From Coniella vitis (lineage: Eukaryota; Ascomycota; Sordariomycetes; Diaporthales; Schizoparmaceae): a stretch of 64,000 nucleotides of DNA. This document shows, in pieces, positions 46,960 through 57,015 of the stretch (position 1 is its first letter; every line of letters begins with the position of its first letter). The DNA lies in NCBI GenBank assembly GCA_011317545.1, contig WUJK01000005.1, positions 1,984,001 through 2,048,000 on the forward strand, written 5' to 3'. The position numbers and the translations under genes were made by a program. The notes under the pieces were generated by a model, which did no database searches, was not told where the DNA came from, and worked only from the letters and a program-made list of their open reading frames with translations.

Positions 46960-48092
46960 TAAATACCCCTTTAACCCCTATTTTAGGGGTTATTCCTTCC
47001 TCTTAATTAAACTAAAGCCTTTATAAGTTATATAAAACTAACCCCTATAATAATAAGGTAAGTATTACGCCTTCCCTATTCGTCCTCTATTTATACTTAG
47101 CTCTACTAATAATATAAATATTATTACTCGCTCTAAGTAAGCTAATATAGCTCCTACCGCTATACCTACCGCTACCGCCCCCGCTATTACTATAGGCTCT
47201 ATAGCTACTCCTATAGTAATAATACCCGTAGCTACGGCTATAGCTACTCTTACTACGCTCGCTATTACTCCTACCGTTACTATCCTTACCCCTACCACCG
47301 CCTAGCTCGATAAAGCTATTAATAAGCTTATTTAGAGTATTATCGCTATTAACCCGTAGCTCTAACCTTATATTACCCTCCCTAAGGGTATTAGGGATAA
47401 ATAATACCTACCCTATATTATAAGGGCTTCTAAAAACCCCCTCTCCCTTTACCTATACGGCGTTAGTAAGTAGTACTTCCCCTACTTCTTTATAGCTTAC
47501 TAACTATTATAGCCGGCGCCCGTTATTTCCCCTATAGGACGAATAAAAAGGGTAAGAACTCCGGCTACTCTTATACCCCCCTCTATTAGACCGACGAGAT
47601 ATATACCGCTATTATTATTATAATTAACTATTCCCTCGCTTATAATACTTCCGACCCTAGTATATACTACTCCTTCCCTACTCGCGCCTTCCCGTACTTA
47701 TATATTCTAGATATTCTCCGCCCCTAGGCCCTTACCGCTCTCGCTATACGCTATACCTATAACTATTTACCTAAGTTAGGTAAGATTTAAGCTAGCTATA
47801 ACGAGGTCCGGTTATTAAATAATAAGTATACCTATAGCGTATATACCTATTACTCCTTCCCTATTCGTATCCTATTAACTTTATATTAGCGCTATAGCTA
47901 TAAGCTTATATATTATTAGGTAATAGTACTAGAGGATATTACTAACCTATTAGTAAAGCTTATAAAAGGGGGTAGTAAGGGTAAGGGCTTAGTTAGTATT
48001 AAAACGAAGCGTAGTATTAATAACAACCCTTATTCTAATAAAACTAAAGAGAGTAATTCTAATAGTAAGGAGGAAGTAAGTAAGGATAAATA
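46960..48092 (+). pseudogene. Possible antisense ORF in the 3' region of Gypsy copy 1
   Basis: Between the pol stop (about 48,150) and the 3' LTR the element carries 1.4 kb that is not pol. On the opposite (+) strand it reads as protein with few stops. A Thr/Ala/Ile-rich start is at about 47,100-47,300. A long stretch runs at about 47,580-48,092, ending VKLIKGGSKGKGLVSIKTK and NKTKESNSNSKEEVSKDK before TAG. The same reading is kept in copy 2 (about 57,300-58,443). Stops present lie at former Trp/Gln codons. The two parts are in different frames, so an intron or frameshift would be needed. I do not recognise a family. Confidence 0.45.
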
Positions 48093-48149
48093 GGTAGCTA
48101 TATTAGCGCGCGTTTTATATATAGTTTCTTTTTTATCTATAATACTTAA

Positions 48150-51100
48150 TTTCCCCGCTCCTCTTTTCTACGATTTTAGGCTATTATAACTTATAACGCT
48201 ACTATAGCGTTACTCGAACTCCTTAAGAGTAATAATATCTTTAAATTCGGATAACGGCTATTAGTCTAGCTAGTCCTATCCGACCTATTTAACTAGGACT
48301 TCGTATTATAGCGTTTCGTCCGTTTTCGCGCGGCCTCTATATAGCTTATTATATACTCTAATAATACTTTCCACCTAATACTCGGGTTCCTTTCCCTCTT
48401 TAACTATAATAGGGTTAGGCCGATATTCCCTTTATACCTATAACGGGAGCGGGTCTTATATAGCTCGAATTAGGAGATCTATATAGAAATAAGGGTAAAT
48501 ACCCGGCGGGATATCTAATTCTATTATATAAGGGCTAATAACGTATATTATAGTATATTTATCGTATAGCTAGGCTAACTTCTTTAAGGGGCGGTCGGTA
48601 GTAATATTTCGTAGGGAGAGCTAAACCTTATCGCCCTTAATAAGCTGCTTTATAACTACTCGTAACTTATTCGTAGATTCTTCTATTCGTTACTACGTAA
48701 CTACTATTATAGCTTAAGCGAAAGTAATTATATTTTTAAGCTATTAGACGAAGTTCTCGGCCTAAATTCTAAGCGCTTACGCTAATAATATATTACGCTC
48801 TACCTATTCGATTAGCTTTATATAGTAGCCGTATAGGATAAAAAATAGGCTAAGGCTAATTATACTAATATCCCTATTATTAATAGCTAGTTAAGCGCTG
48901 GGTAGGAGTATCGGCTAATCCAATTATATATATATAACGAACGCTCGGAGGTAGTTTATAACCTCTTAGTTTACCCTTTTTATAGCTCTATCCGTTTATA
49001 GGTAGAAAGCGGTGCTTAGGCGCTATTCTATCTTTATAAGCTTATATAATTAGTATTAGAACCCTCCTACCTAGTTTAAGCCTCGGTTATTAACTATTAC
49101 CTTAGGGAAACTATAAAACCGCTAGTAATAGTATAAGAACCGCTTTATATATACTTCCGCGCTTATACTATATATAGCTTCGAGTATAATAGCTTTCGTT
49201 AATCGGTCTGTAATTATTATTAAGTAAGCCTCTCTTATATCGTCCTCGTAGGGGAGGTCGATTATAAAGTCTATAGATAACTCGCTCTATACCCGCTTAG
49301 GCACTAATAGGGGCTTAAGAAGGCCCTTCCTCTAATATCTCTATACCGTCTTATATCCGTAGATATTATAATTTCGTATAAACCGCCGAATACTATAGTA
49401 TATACCTAACTAAAAATAGCCCCTTATTATTATTATAATAATAGTATCCCTTCCTAGGTAGCTAGATAGGGTGGAATTATAAATACTCTACGTTAGTTTA
49501 ATATATAGGGGTTCCTAATCGGGTAACTAAAGCTATTTATAGAACCTAAATAATCCTTTCTTATCGATCGAATACTCCGCTATAAATACCTTAATAAGCT
49601 TACCTTCGGATATCTATAGGTAAGGGGGAAAAGAGTATTTACCCCTACGGACTATACCTATAAGCTAGGAGTATACCTTATTATATAAGGTAGTATCGTC
49701 CTATAAGCGCTAGAGCTCCTCTTATATAAAAACCTCGCTACCTATTAATAATAGCTCGTTATATACTATAACTTAGCTTATCTCTATCGATAATAAAAGC
49801 TAGATTTACCTACCGGCGAGGTATTCGTTAGATATATTATATAGTATATCCTGCTCCCTCCTCGAAAGGGCGTCTAGATACTCGCTAGCTGCTCCCGCGC
49901 GGTAGACTAAGTAGTATCGAAAATAAGCTATTATCTCGGACTAGCGGACCTACCTCTCGGTAAAACGCCGTAATATTATAAAATATTCGAGGTTCTTATA
50001 ATCCGAGTAAATCGTAAATAATAGTATAATACCCCTAAGCTCCGTATCCTATACTCTTAAGTAATTAATAACGGCTAGTAATTCCTTATCGTAGATCTTA
50101 TAATTATACTCTATAGGGCTTAAATAGCGCGAGTAATATACTACCGGGCGGAGGATATTATACTCGTCCCTTTAAGAGAGGCAGCCGCCTAATAAGTAGT
50201 TAGAATAATCCGCCTTTAGTATTATCTCCTTATCTAGATCCTATTAGGTAAGTATAAGTTTATTAATAAAGAAATACTTTAGCTATTCGAATATAACTTC
50301 TTCCTACTCCCTAAACCTAAATAAGACCCCTTTCTTAATTAAGGCTAGGAAGGGCCCTATAACTTCGGAATAATTAGTAATAAACTAACGATAAAAGTTT
50401 ATAAATCCTAGGAAGCTATAAACTTCCTTAACTATCTTTAGAGCCTCCTAATCGTATATAGCGTATACCTTCTCGGGGTCTATATAAATCCCTACCCCCG
50501 CTTCGATAATAAAGCCTAGGTATTTCGTCTCGGTTACGCCGAATTCGTACTTAGTAATATCTAGATTTAGACCTATTACTTCGAGAGTATATAATACTAG
50601 CTTTACTTTTACTCGGTAGTCTTTAGCCGTACCGTCGGTATATACTAAAATATTATCGATATAAGCTAAATAGAAGATATCTAGGTAGGGGCGTAGAGCG
50701 TTATTAATATAGCGCTAGAACGTCGCGGGAGCGCCTATAAGTCCGAACGGGGTTACTAGCTACTCGAAGAGGCCGTACCTCGTACGAAAGGCGGTCTTCT
50801 ACTCGTCTCCTTCCTTAATATAAAGCTTATAAAACGCTACTCGTATATCGAGCTTAGTAAAATATTTAGCGTTTACGATATTAGATAGGGTTTTTTTAAT
50901 AAGGGGGAGCGGGTAGCGGTCGGCTTCCGAAATAGCGTTAAGCGTGCGGTAATCTATATAAAAACGGAAGCCGCCCCCTAGTTTCTTAATAAAGATTACG
51001 GAAGCTCCTGCTAAAGAGCTATTAGCTTTAATATAACCTATATCGAATAGCTTAGTAAGAGTCTTCCTTAGTATAATAAGTTCTTCTCTAGATATCCCGT

Positions 51101-51700
51101 ATAACGGGCCCTATAGGGCGTTTATAATAAACCTATCCGCTTTCTTATATAGCTAAATCTTATAATCCGCTCCCTCTCTATATAGCGGTAGTACGGAAGC
51201 TATATCCTTATTAAAGAGGTTCCGGAACTCGTAATACTCTAAGGGGAGTTTCTTATTAACCGAGGATTCTACTTTCGGTAATAAGGCCTTAGTAATATCG
51301 GCTATTATAATACTAAAAAACGCTACCTAAGCGGTATTTAAGCGTTTTATATACCGAACTTCGCTCTAGATAGTAAGAGTACTAATAAACGTATAATTAA
51401 AGTTCTTAGGGCTATATCCTCGTTCCTAAACCTTTAGTCCTCCTATTCGTCCGATGCTTAGGCGGTACTTATAAGCTATATATATTACCCTCTCTCTTTC
51501 TACCTAAGGTTTTCCTAAAATAAGGTTATACTAAAAGCGGGGGATTATATAAGCCTAAATACGATATAAATACCCGTCTAGGTCTATATTAAGGTAGGTT
51601 ATATAGCGGATAACGGGCTACTTATATAATATTCTCTCCCTTAACAATTAATAAAGGGTCCTAAGCGGGATAGATATATATAGAAATCTTAGCTTATATA
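48150..51700 (-). pseudogene. Gypsy copy 1 pol relic (PR-RT-RH-INT-chromodomain)
   Basis: Read on the minus strand. A protease-like tail with NLILGKP is near 51,500. The reverse transcriptase (about 51,050-50,300) has FTKLDIRVAFYKLYIKEGDE, FGLIGAPATF, LAYIDNILVYTDG and YLGFIIEAGV. RNase H lies at about 50,300-49,850 (SDYKNLEYF, DALSRREQDI), integrase at about 49,500-48,600 (SELSIDFIIDLP, ITDRLTKAI), and a chromodomain at about 48,420-48,180. Trp and Gln codons are now stops (for example E-stop-KTAFRTRYGLFE). The catalytic YIDD reads YIDN. Confidence 0.88.
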
Positions 51701-51749
51701 TAAGCATCTCGCTTATAGTAGAATAATAGTTATAATTAGAATTAATAAG

Positions 51750-53240
51750 TATTAGGATAAATAGAGTTAAATTATAAAATAAGTCTATTATAAAATAATT
51801 CCTATTTATCTAACGCTTTACTTCTTATAAGCTAAAGTCGAAACCTACAAGCTCCTATATATAACTTTATATAGGAGTAGCTAGTTTTCCTCCTATTCCT
51901 CGGTAGTATCGTTAAAGTCGATAAGGTTAATATCGGCGACGTTAATATCTATCTCCTACGTAGCTCCTAAGCTAATAGGCGGGCGTACGGGTAGGAAGGG
52001 GTAACGAGCGATTCTATAGTTCGAACGTCTATACCTATAATAAAGTCCCTACTCTTTCCTACGCCTAATCTCCGCCTAATTAACCTACCTCGTACGCTAC
52101 TTATTAGCCTATAGAGCGTTAATACCAGTTATAGCCGTATCCCTATCGGGATCTATATAAGGGTTTTACGGTTTTTATCTATTTCCTCCCGCTCGCTAGG
52201 TTATTCTAAAGCGCTATACCGTAGCTCCGGATAAGTAGCTTAAGGGCGAAGTATAGCTACCGTCTCGGATAGCGATATAGCTTTCTAGCTTAGCCGAGAT
52301 ATAGAACGCTTTCTTTACCTAATCGTTATACGTCGACGGTATTTCTATACTAATAAGCTACGTACGTAATACGCTATTAATAGCGCCCTCTAGGTATATT
52401 AACTTAGCTAAATCCGGCTACTCTATACCGCCGGAGTCTATTAATAACTTCTCCTACTAGGAGAAGAAGTTAGGGAAGGATTAGCCTTTCTTTTAAGTAA
52501 AGCTCCTAAGCTTTTAAAAAATAGCGATAGCGTAATTCTTATCGTAATATCGGTAGCGGAGCTATTATAGGAATAAGGAGGGTTTCTAAAGGCCGTACTC
52601 TCCTCCTATAATATAATAGCTCCTCGCTATAACCTTTATATCTCCCTTTAGGTACTTATAAATTTCTTAGAACTTATCTATATAATTCCCGATAAAGTAG
52701 GTATCTCGGACGAGTTTATACCTTATAATACGCTCCTAAGCTAGGAATTAAGTATATATACCCTTAAAGTTTACTAGCTAAGAAAAGGGCTTACGTTTAG
52801 GTATAATTATACTCTCTAGGGCCTTATCTATATCGATATCGGCGTCTTCTATATCTTAGGAGGTAGGGGTATAAGGGTCTTCTAGTTTATTAGATACCGG
52901 ATTAGGGTATTCGGCCGCTATATTACTAATACTTACTAATAGCTCCTATAGTAATAGGCTATAGGATTATTCGATTTATATAAGTTATACTATAAGCGCT
53001 TCTAGGTTTCGTATACTATCTTCGCGCTATTATTATACTACTCCTTTAATAATATACCGCTGCTCTTCTATTATTTAAATAACTATTTATTATATAGTTA
53101 TTATTATATTATTATTATTATTATTCGCTTAGGTAGGGAGTTACCCGAATTACTCGTTATAGGGGTATAATATCCTAAGGCTATACGCTAAATAAGTACG
53201 TAAATACCGTTAGATATATAGGGTAGGTAGAAAAGAAGTT
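51750..53240 (-). pseudogene. Gypsy copy 1 gag region relic
   Basis: Lies between the 5' LTR and the protease, where gag is expected, but is too altered for me to recognise a capsid motif. Located by position only. Confidence 0.45.
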
Positions 53241-53247
53241 AGTTAAA

Positions 53248-53586
53248 TATAAACGGGTATTAAGAGAGTATTCGTAGTTTCGATCCTAATTTCTATTATT
53301 AACTAACTTAAAGAGAGAAGTAAGAATAGTATCTATATAGCGGTACGAGAGCTGCTCTTAAATAGCTCTTACGTTTAGGATCTACCCGTAGATAGAGTTT
53401 TCTATAGGTCTACCGTCGATACGGGTCCTCTTATCGATAGTCTTTTATACGGCTTATAAGCTGCTTGGGAGACGCTCTTGTTTAGCGCTTATATAATGTT
53501 AGTCTCCAGACGAGAAGGGAATATGCTAACTAAGGCTTCGTGCCCTAGTATACCGAAGCCGTATATTTACCCGTGGGCCTGTAACA
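53248..53586 (-). repeat. 5' LTR of Gypsy copy 1 (339 bp)
   Basis: Starts TATAAACGGG, ends CCTGTAACA on the + strand, which keeps the unmutated TGT...ACA end. Its right third (about 53,461-53,590) still has several TG and CA dinucleotides, unlike the other LTR. Confidence 0.9.
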
Positions 53587-53591
53587 AAGCG
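53587..53591. repeat. Target-site duplication AAGCG, right (Gypsy copy 1)
   Basis: Second copy of AAGCG; Helitron reading (YFLRLLLYTFPG) resumes immediately. Confidence 0.85.
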
Positions 53592-54677
53592 TACTTTCTA
53601 CGTTTATTACTTTATACTTTTCCCGGGCTTAAATCCTTCGAATATACCTATATAATAAATTCGGTAGTTTATCCTACTTTTCGAGCCGCTTATATTACTA
53701 TAGGTTTATTTAACGATAATAATCGGTAGATATCTTATTTCTAAGAAGCTTAGAGCTTTAAAAGTAATTACGCTTTATAATAGCTATTTATTATAGCTTT
53801 ATTATCGGAGGATATTATAGATCCGCTAAGATTATAAACTTAGTTTCGAGACGGTCTTTATAATAACCTATTTTACCGAATTCGGGAGTATAACGATTTA
53901 TTTTAACGTTTACGGGATTTATAAACTATTTATTATAATTTCGATCTTTACTTAATAAGCGAAATACTCCTTAATAATAATAGGATATTATAATAATATA
54001 GTTTACCTTAGCCTAAGTATAATTAATAATATTTACGAATTAATCGGCTCCTTACCTAAGAAATAATATATATTCTAGCTATCTAATAGGATATTTATAA
54101 TAATATTATAACTAACTTTAATATTATATAAGCCGAATATTATTCCGAAATTATTATATATATTAAAAGAGATCTAAAGATTATATATTACTTTATTTAA
54201 GGAGCCGGAGGTATTAGAAAAACCTACCTTTATAAAGGTCTCGCTATATATTTTCGGTCTTTATAAAAGGTTATCCTTTATATAATATCCTCCGGTATTA
54301 CTACTTTACTATTATTAGGTAGTTATATATCTTATTCTCGCTTAAAGATTCCGTTATAAGTTTATAAAATATTAACTTATAATATCTATAAGAACTCTAT
54401 TTTAGCGGATTTACTAAAATAAACGTTATTAATTATCTAGGATAAAGTTCCTATATAATATCGGTACTATTTCGAGGCTATTAATAGAACTTTATAGGAT
54501 ATTCGGGGGGAAGCCTTTCTTTTCGGTAGAATTCCGGTTATTCTAGGTAGTAATTTTATTTAAATCCCCCCTATAATTCCTAAAGTATCCCGTATAGAGG
54601 TTATTTAAGCCTTACTTTCGAGGTCTACGATTTAGAAGAAGCTCCGTATCTATCGTTTAACTAAGAATATACGGGTA
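53592..54677 (+). pseudogene. Helitron relic, second part (Pif1-like helicase N-terminal half)
   Basis: Open with only scattered stops. It reads YFLRLLLYTFPGLKSFEYTY and VVYPTFRAAYITIGLF, then after RIPed stretches the Walker A region GAGGIRKTYLYKGL (54201-54242; GxGGTGKT in active relatives), SSGITTLLLLGSY and SRLKIPL, then FEAINRTL and LFGRIPVILGSNF. It stops at the solo LTR. Confidence 0.8.
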
Positions 54678-54682
54678 CGGTC
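54678..54682. repeat. Target-site duplication CGGTC, left (solo LTR)
   Basis: CGGTC just before TGTCAG; repeated at 54974-54978. Confidence 0.85.
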
Positions 54683-54973
54683 TGTCAGGAGGTGGGTTGT
54701 TGCGAGGTGATGAAGTACAACATAGACGACGAGTTCTTGGCGTAAAAGCAGCTATATCGCACAGAAGACACCATGATAGTAGTATTCGTTGACAGAAACT
54801 GAACCTAAAGAGAAATCCCCTCTCCATTCACTAGTTTCCGAAGCTTCCGACGGCTCTTTATATCTTTGAGATTCCATGGCTGCCTGCCGAGAGCTGCCGG
54901 CAGGCCCTTGTTCCAAGCCGCAGGGACTGCGTTACCGCTGCGCTTCCCTGGCATTCAGGGTAGGGTTCTAACA
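54683..54973. mobile_element. Solo LTR, 291 bp, not RIPed
   Basis: Begins TGTCAGGAGG and ends GGTTCTAACA (TG...CA, with short inverted ends TGTCAG/CTAACA). It is flanked by the 5-bp duplication CGGTC. Base composition is normal with many CA and TG, in sharp contrast to both sides. A TATA-like CTTTATATCTTTGAG lies near 54,849. Removing it plus one CGGTC rejoins the Helitron frame. No internal element sequence remains, so it is a solo LTR left by recombination or a complete short LTR insertion. Which parent family is unknown; it is not the Gypsy LTR nearby. Confidence 0.85.
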
Positions 54974-54978
54974 CGGTC
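54974..54978. repeat. Target-site duplication CGGTC, right (solo LTR)
   Basis: Second copy of CGGTC directly after TAACA. Confidence 0.85.
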
Positions 54979-55444
54979 GGCTAATACTATAAATATTAGC
55001 TTTATTAAATAGCTATAAGACCTATCGTATAAGCCGGAACTCTAAAGATCTATTAAGCCTATAGATAGTATTTCTATATACGATTATACTACCGATTTCT
55101 TTACTATAATTTATCCCGAAACTCTCTTATAAGCTAGCCTAACTAATCGTACTATATTTACTAATCGTTATATTCTTACCTCTTATAATAATATTATTAA
55201 CGAACTTAATACGGTAACGCTAAATCGGTATCTAGAAGATATTATAATATTATAATCTTCTATAACGATTATAGCGAGCTTAGCGAATAAGCTTACTCCT
55301 TAATTACCCCCGGAATATTTATAATCCTTTAAAATTACCTTATTACCGCTTATAAATCTTTATATAAAGCTAGGAGCTCTAATTATTCTACTATAGATCC
55401 TTAATATAGACGGTAGACTTTATAACGGTACCCGTTTAAGTATT
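54979..55444 (+). pseudogene. Helitron relic, third part (helicase)
   Basis: Continuation of the Pif1-like helicase: after the insertion, AKP-type region and the LYNGTRLSII segment directly before the TRIM insertion. Stops at Trp/Gln positions. Confidence 0.7.
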
Positions 55445-55449
55445 ATTAG
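55445..55449. repeat. Target-site duplication ATTAG, left (TRIM)
   Basis: ATTAG before the left repeat; repeated at 55990-55994. Confidence 0.85.
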
Positions 55450-55645
55450 TATAACGGGCTAGCCCCTATAGGGCTCTAGGAATTAACTAGCGTTCTTACG
55501 GCCGTCTCCGACGTACGGAACCTTTCGCTTAAGCGGTTAAGGCAAAAGGTATATAATCTTCTAAATACGTTTTAGAAGATCTAATTAACTTATTAGGCAC
55601 GTCGGGCGAAGGTAATATTATAGGTAGGCCTATAGGCCTATAATA
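55450..55645 (-). repeat. TRIM terminal repeat, left (196 bp)
   Basis: Direct repeat of 55794-55989 with mostly C/T and G/A differences. Confidence 0.9.
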
Positions 55646-55666
55646 TTACCTCCCTTCTCTCCCTCT
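55646..55666 (-). other. Polypurine tract of TRIM
   Basis: All purine on the minus strand apart from the T of GGTAA; abuts the left repeat. Confidence 0.75.
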
Positions 55667-55793
55667 AATAATATCGGACCCTTAAAGCTTACCCGCGACG
55701 TTACTTTATAAGCCGAAGTTTATACGGAAGGGGTATCTAAGACTTTTAGCACTCCGTAGCTCGAATTTACGACCTTAGGTTATTTAGAAGATA

Positions 55794-55989
55794 TATAACG
55801 GGCTAGCCCTTATAGGGCTCTAGGAATTAACTAGCGTTCCTACGGCCGTCTCCGACGTACGGAACCTTTCGCTTAGGCGGTTAAAGTAAAAGGTACGTAA
55901 TCTTCTAAATATATTTTAGAAGATCTAATTAACTTATTAGGCACGTCGGGCGAAGGTAATATTATAGGTAGGCCTATAGGCCTATGATA
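55794..55989 (-). repeat. TRIM terminal repeat, right (196 bp)
   Basis: Second terminal repeat, ending CCTATGATA before ATTAG. Confidence 0.9.
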
Positions 55990-55994
55990 ATTAG
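55990..55994. repeat. Target-site duplication ATTAG, right (TRIM)
   Basis: Second ATTAG, followed by Helitron sequence. Confidence 0.85.
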
Positions 55995-56270
55995 GATAAA
56001 AAAACATTACCTTATTATATATATTCTAACCGAAGAGAATATTAGCTAAGTTCGCTTAATCCCCCGAATTAAGCTTATAATAACGCTATAAGAATCCCCG
56101 TATCCGATTATAAGATTATAATTCCCTATACGGTTATATTTTATAATAATAATTAATAAATCTTAAGGCTAGTCTTTTATAGTAATAGGTATTAACTTTA
56201 GAGTTCCGGTTTTCTCGTACGGTTAATTCTATATAGTAGTCTCGCGTATTATTAATATAAACAGCTTATA
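55995..56270 (+). pseudogene. Helitron relic, last part (helicase C-terminus)
   Basis: Reads IRIKKHY, VRLIPRIKL, FPIRLYFIIIINKS, FSYG and ININSLYIL, the usual end of Helitron helicases (relatives have FPIRLAFAMTINKSQGQ and a final ALSRATN...LYV). Heavy RIP, Gln to stop. Confidence 0.8.
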
Positions 56271-56676
56271 TATATTATAGACTATAAATAAAACCCGGTT
56301 ATAAAATATTATATATAACGAGTTATTAATTTATAAGAATATAATATAATTATAAGGCTTAATATAAGTATAAAGTTAGTTAATAGTATTAATTATTTTA
56401 TAACCTATATATATATCTACCGAAACTCCTAATAAACTCTTTTATAAAACTTTAATCCTATAGGTATTAGGGTATTAACCGGCTTAATATAGAAAACCTA
56501 TAAAATTAAAATATAGTAAAGCTTATTCCTCTTAATTAATAATTATAATTATATTATTATCGCTATTATTATTATTAGGAATATTATTACTAATAATATC
56601 TACTAAGCTTTATAGTATAGGAACTAACGTTTATAATATAAGTATTACGCCCTATAAAGTACGGAGGCTATAGCGA

Positions 56677-57015
56677 TATAAACGGGCATCGAGAGAGCGT
56701 TCGCAGTTTCGATCCTAATTTCTATTATTAACTAACTTAAGGAGAGAAGTAAATATAATATCTATATAGTAGCGTAAAAACTACTCTTAAATAGCTCTTA
56801 TATTTAGAATCCACCCGTAGATAGAGTTTTCTATAGGTCTACCGTCGATATAGGTCCTATTACCGATAGTCTTTTATATAGCTTATAAGCTACTCGGAAG
56901 ACGCTCTTATTTAACGCTTATATAATATTGGTCTCTAAACGAGAAGGGAATATACTAACTAAGGCTTTATACCCTAGTATACCGAAGCTATATATTTACC
57001 TATAGGCTTATAATA
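56677..57015 (-). repeat. 3' LTR of Gypsy copy 2 (339 bp)
   Basis: TATAAACGGGCATCG start and CTTATAATA end; same length as both LTRs of copy 1. Confidence 0.9.

Larger units (their letters stand above)
46326..53586 (-). mobile_element. Ty3/Gypsy LTR retrotransposon copy 1, 7,261 bp, RIPed
   Basis: Complete element with 339-bp LTRs at both ends, a 5-bp duplication AAGCG, a polypurine tract beside the left LTR (so it reads on the minus strand), and relics of gag, protease, reverse transcriptase, RNase H, integrase and a chromodomain in Ty3/Gypsy order. Every domain is full of TAG/TAA at former Trp/Gln codons. The RT active site YxDD has become YIDN. No primer-binding site starting TGG can be seen after the right-hand LTR. 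Both copies in this window are colinear without indels. Confidence 0.92.
55450..55989 (-). mobile_element. TRIM-like LTR element, 540 bp
   Basis: Two direct 196-bp terminal repeats (55450-55645 and 55794-55989) flank only 148 bp. Ends are TATAACGGGC and CCTATRATA (R = A left, G right), consistent with mutated TGT...ACA. It is flanked by ATTAG on both sides. A strong polypurine tract on the minus strand (rc of 55646-55666, AGAGGGAGAGAAGGGAGGTAA in the element's sense) sets the orientation. There is no coding capacity. Each repeat contains the nested palindrome AGGCCTATAGGCCT. Helitron reading (GTRLSII then RIKKHY) rejoins when it is removed. Confidence 0.88.
43200..56671 (+). mobile_element. 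RIPed Helitron relic (Rep/helicase type), hosting nested insertions
   Basis: Translating the + strand through stops gives a Helitron Rep-helicase in four pieces: about 43,985-46,320, 53,592-54,677, 54,979-55,444 and 55,995-56,270. Removing the three insertions joins them in order. Recognisable stretches include SDTLESINFRKYIREYNN (N-terminal Helitron-like domain), VIPYNLYL and IKAVKYIYKYIYKG (Rep region), and VVYPTFRAAYITIGLF. Later come a Pif1-type Walker A (54201-54224), a GRLYNGTRLSIIRI segment and FPIRLYFIIIINKS near the helicase C-terminus. Trp and Gln codons have become TAG/TAA. The true 5'-TC and 3'-CTRR ends are not recognisable after mutation, so the outer limits are approximate. Confidence 0.85.

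Noticed and set aside
47065..47298. 77-residue Val/Ile/Ala-rich minus-strand frame
   Set aside because: Lies in the RIPed 3' region of the Gypsy element. Its simple composition reflects the opposite strand's Ala/Thr codons; not taken as a gene.
53478..53729. 83-residue frame as an independent gene
   Set aside because: Crosses the LTR/Helitron junction. Its second half is the Helitron relic and its first half the LTR.
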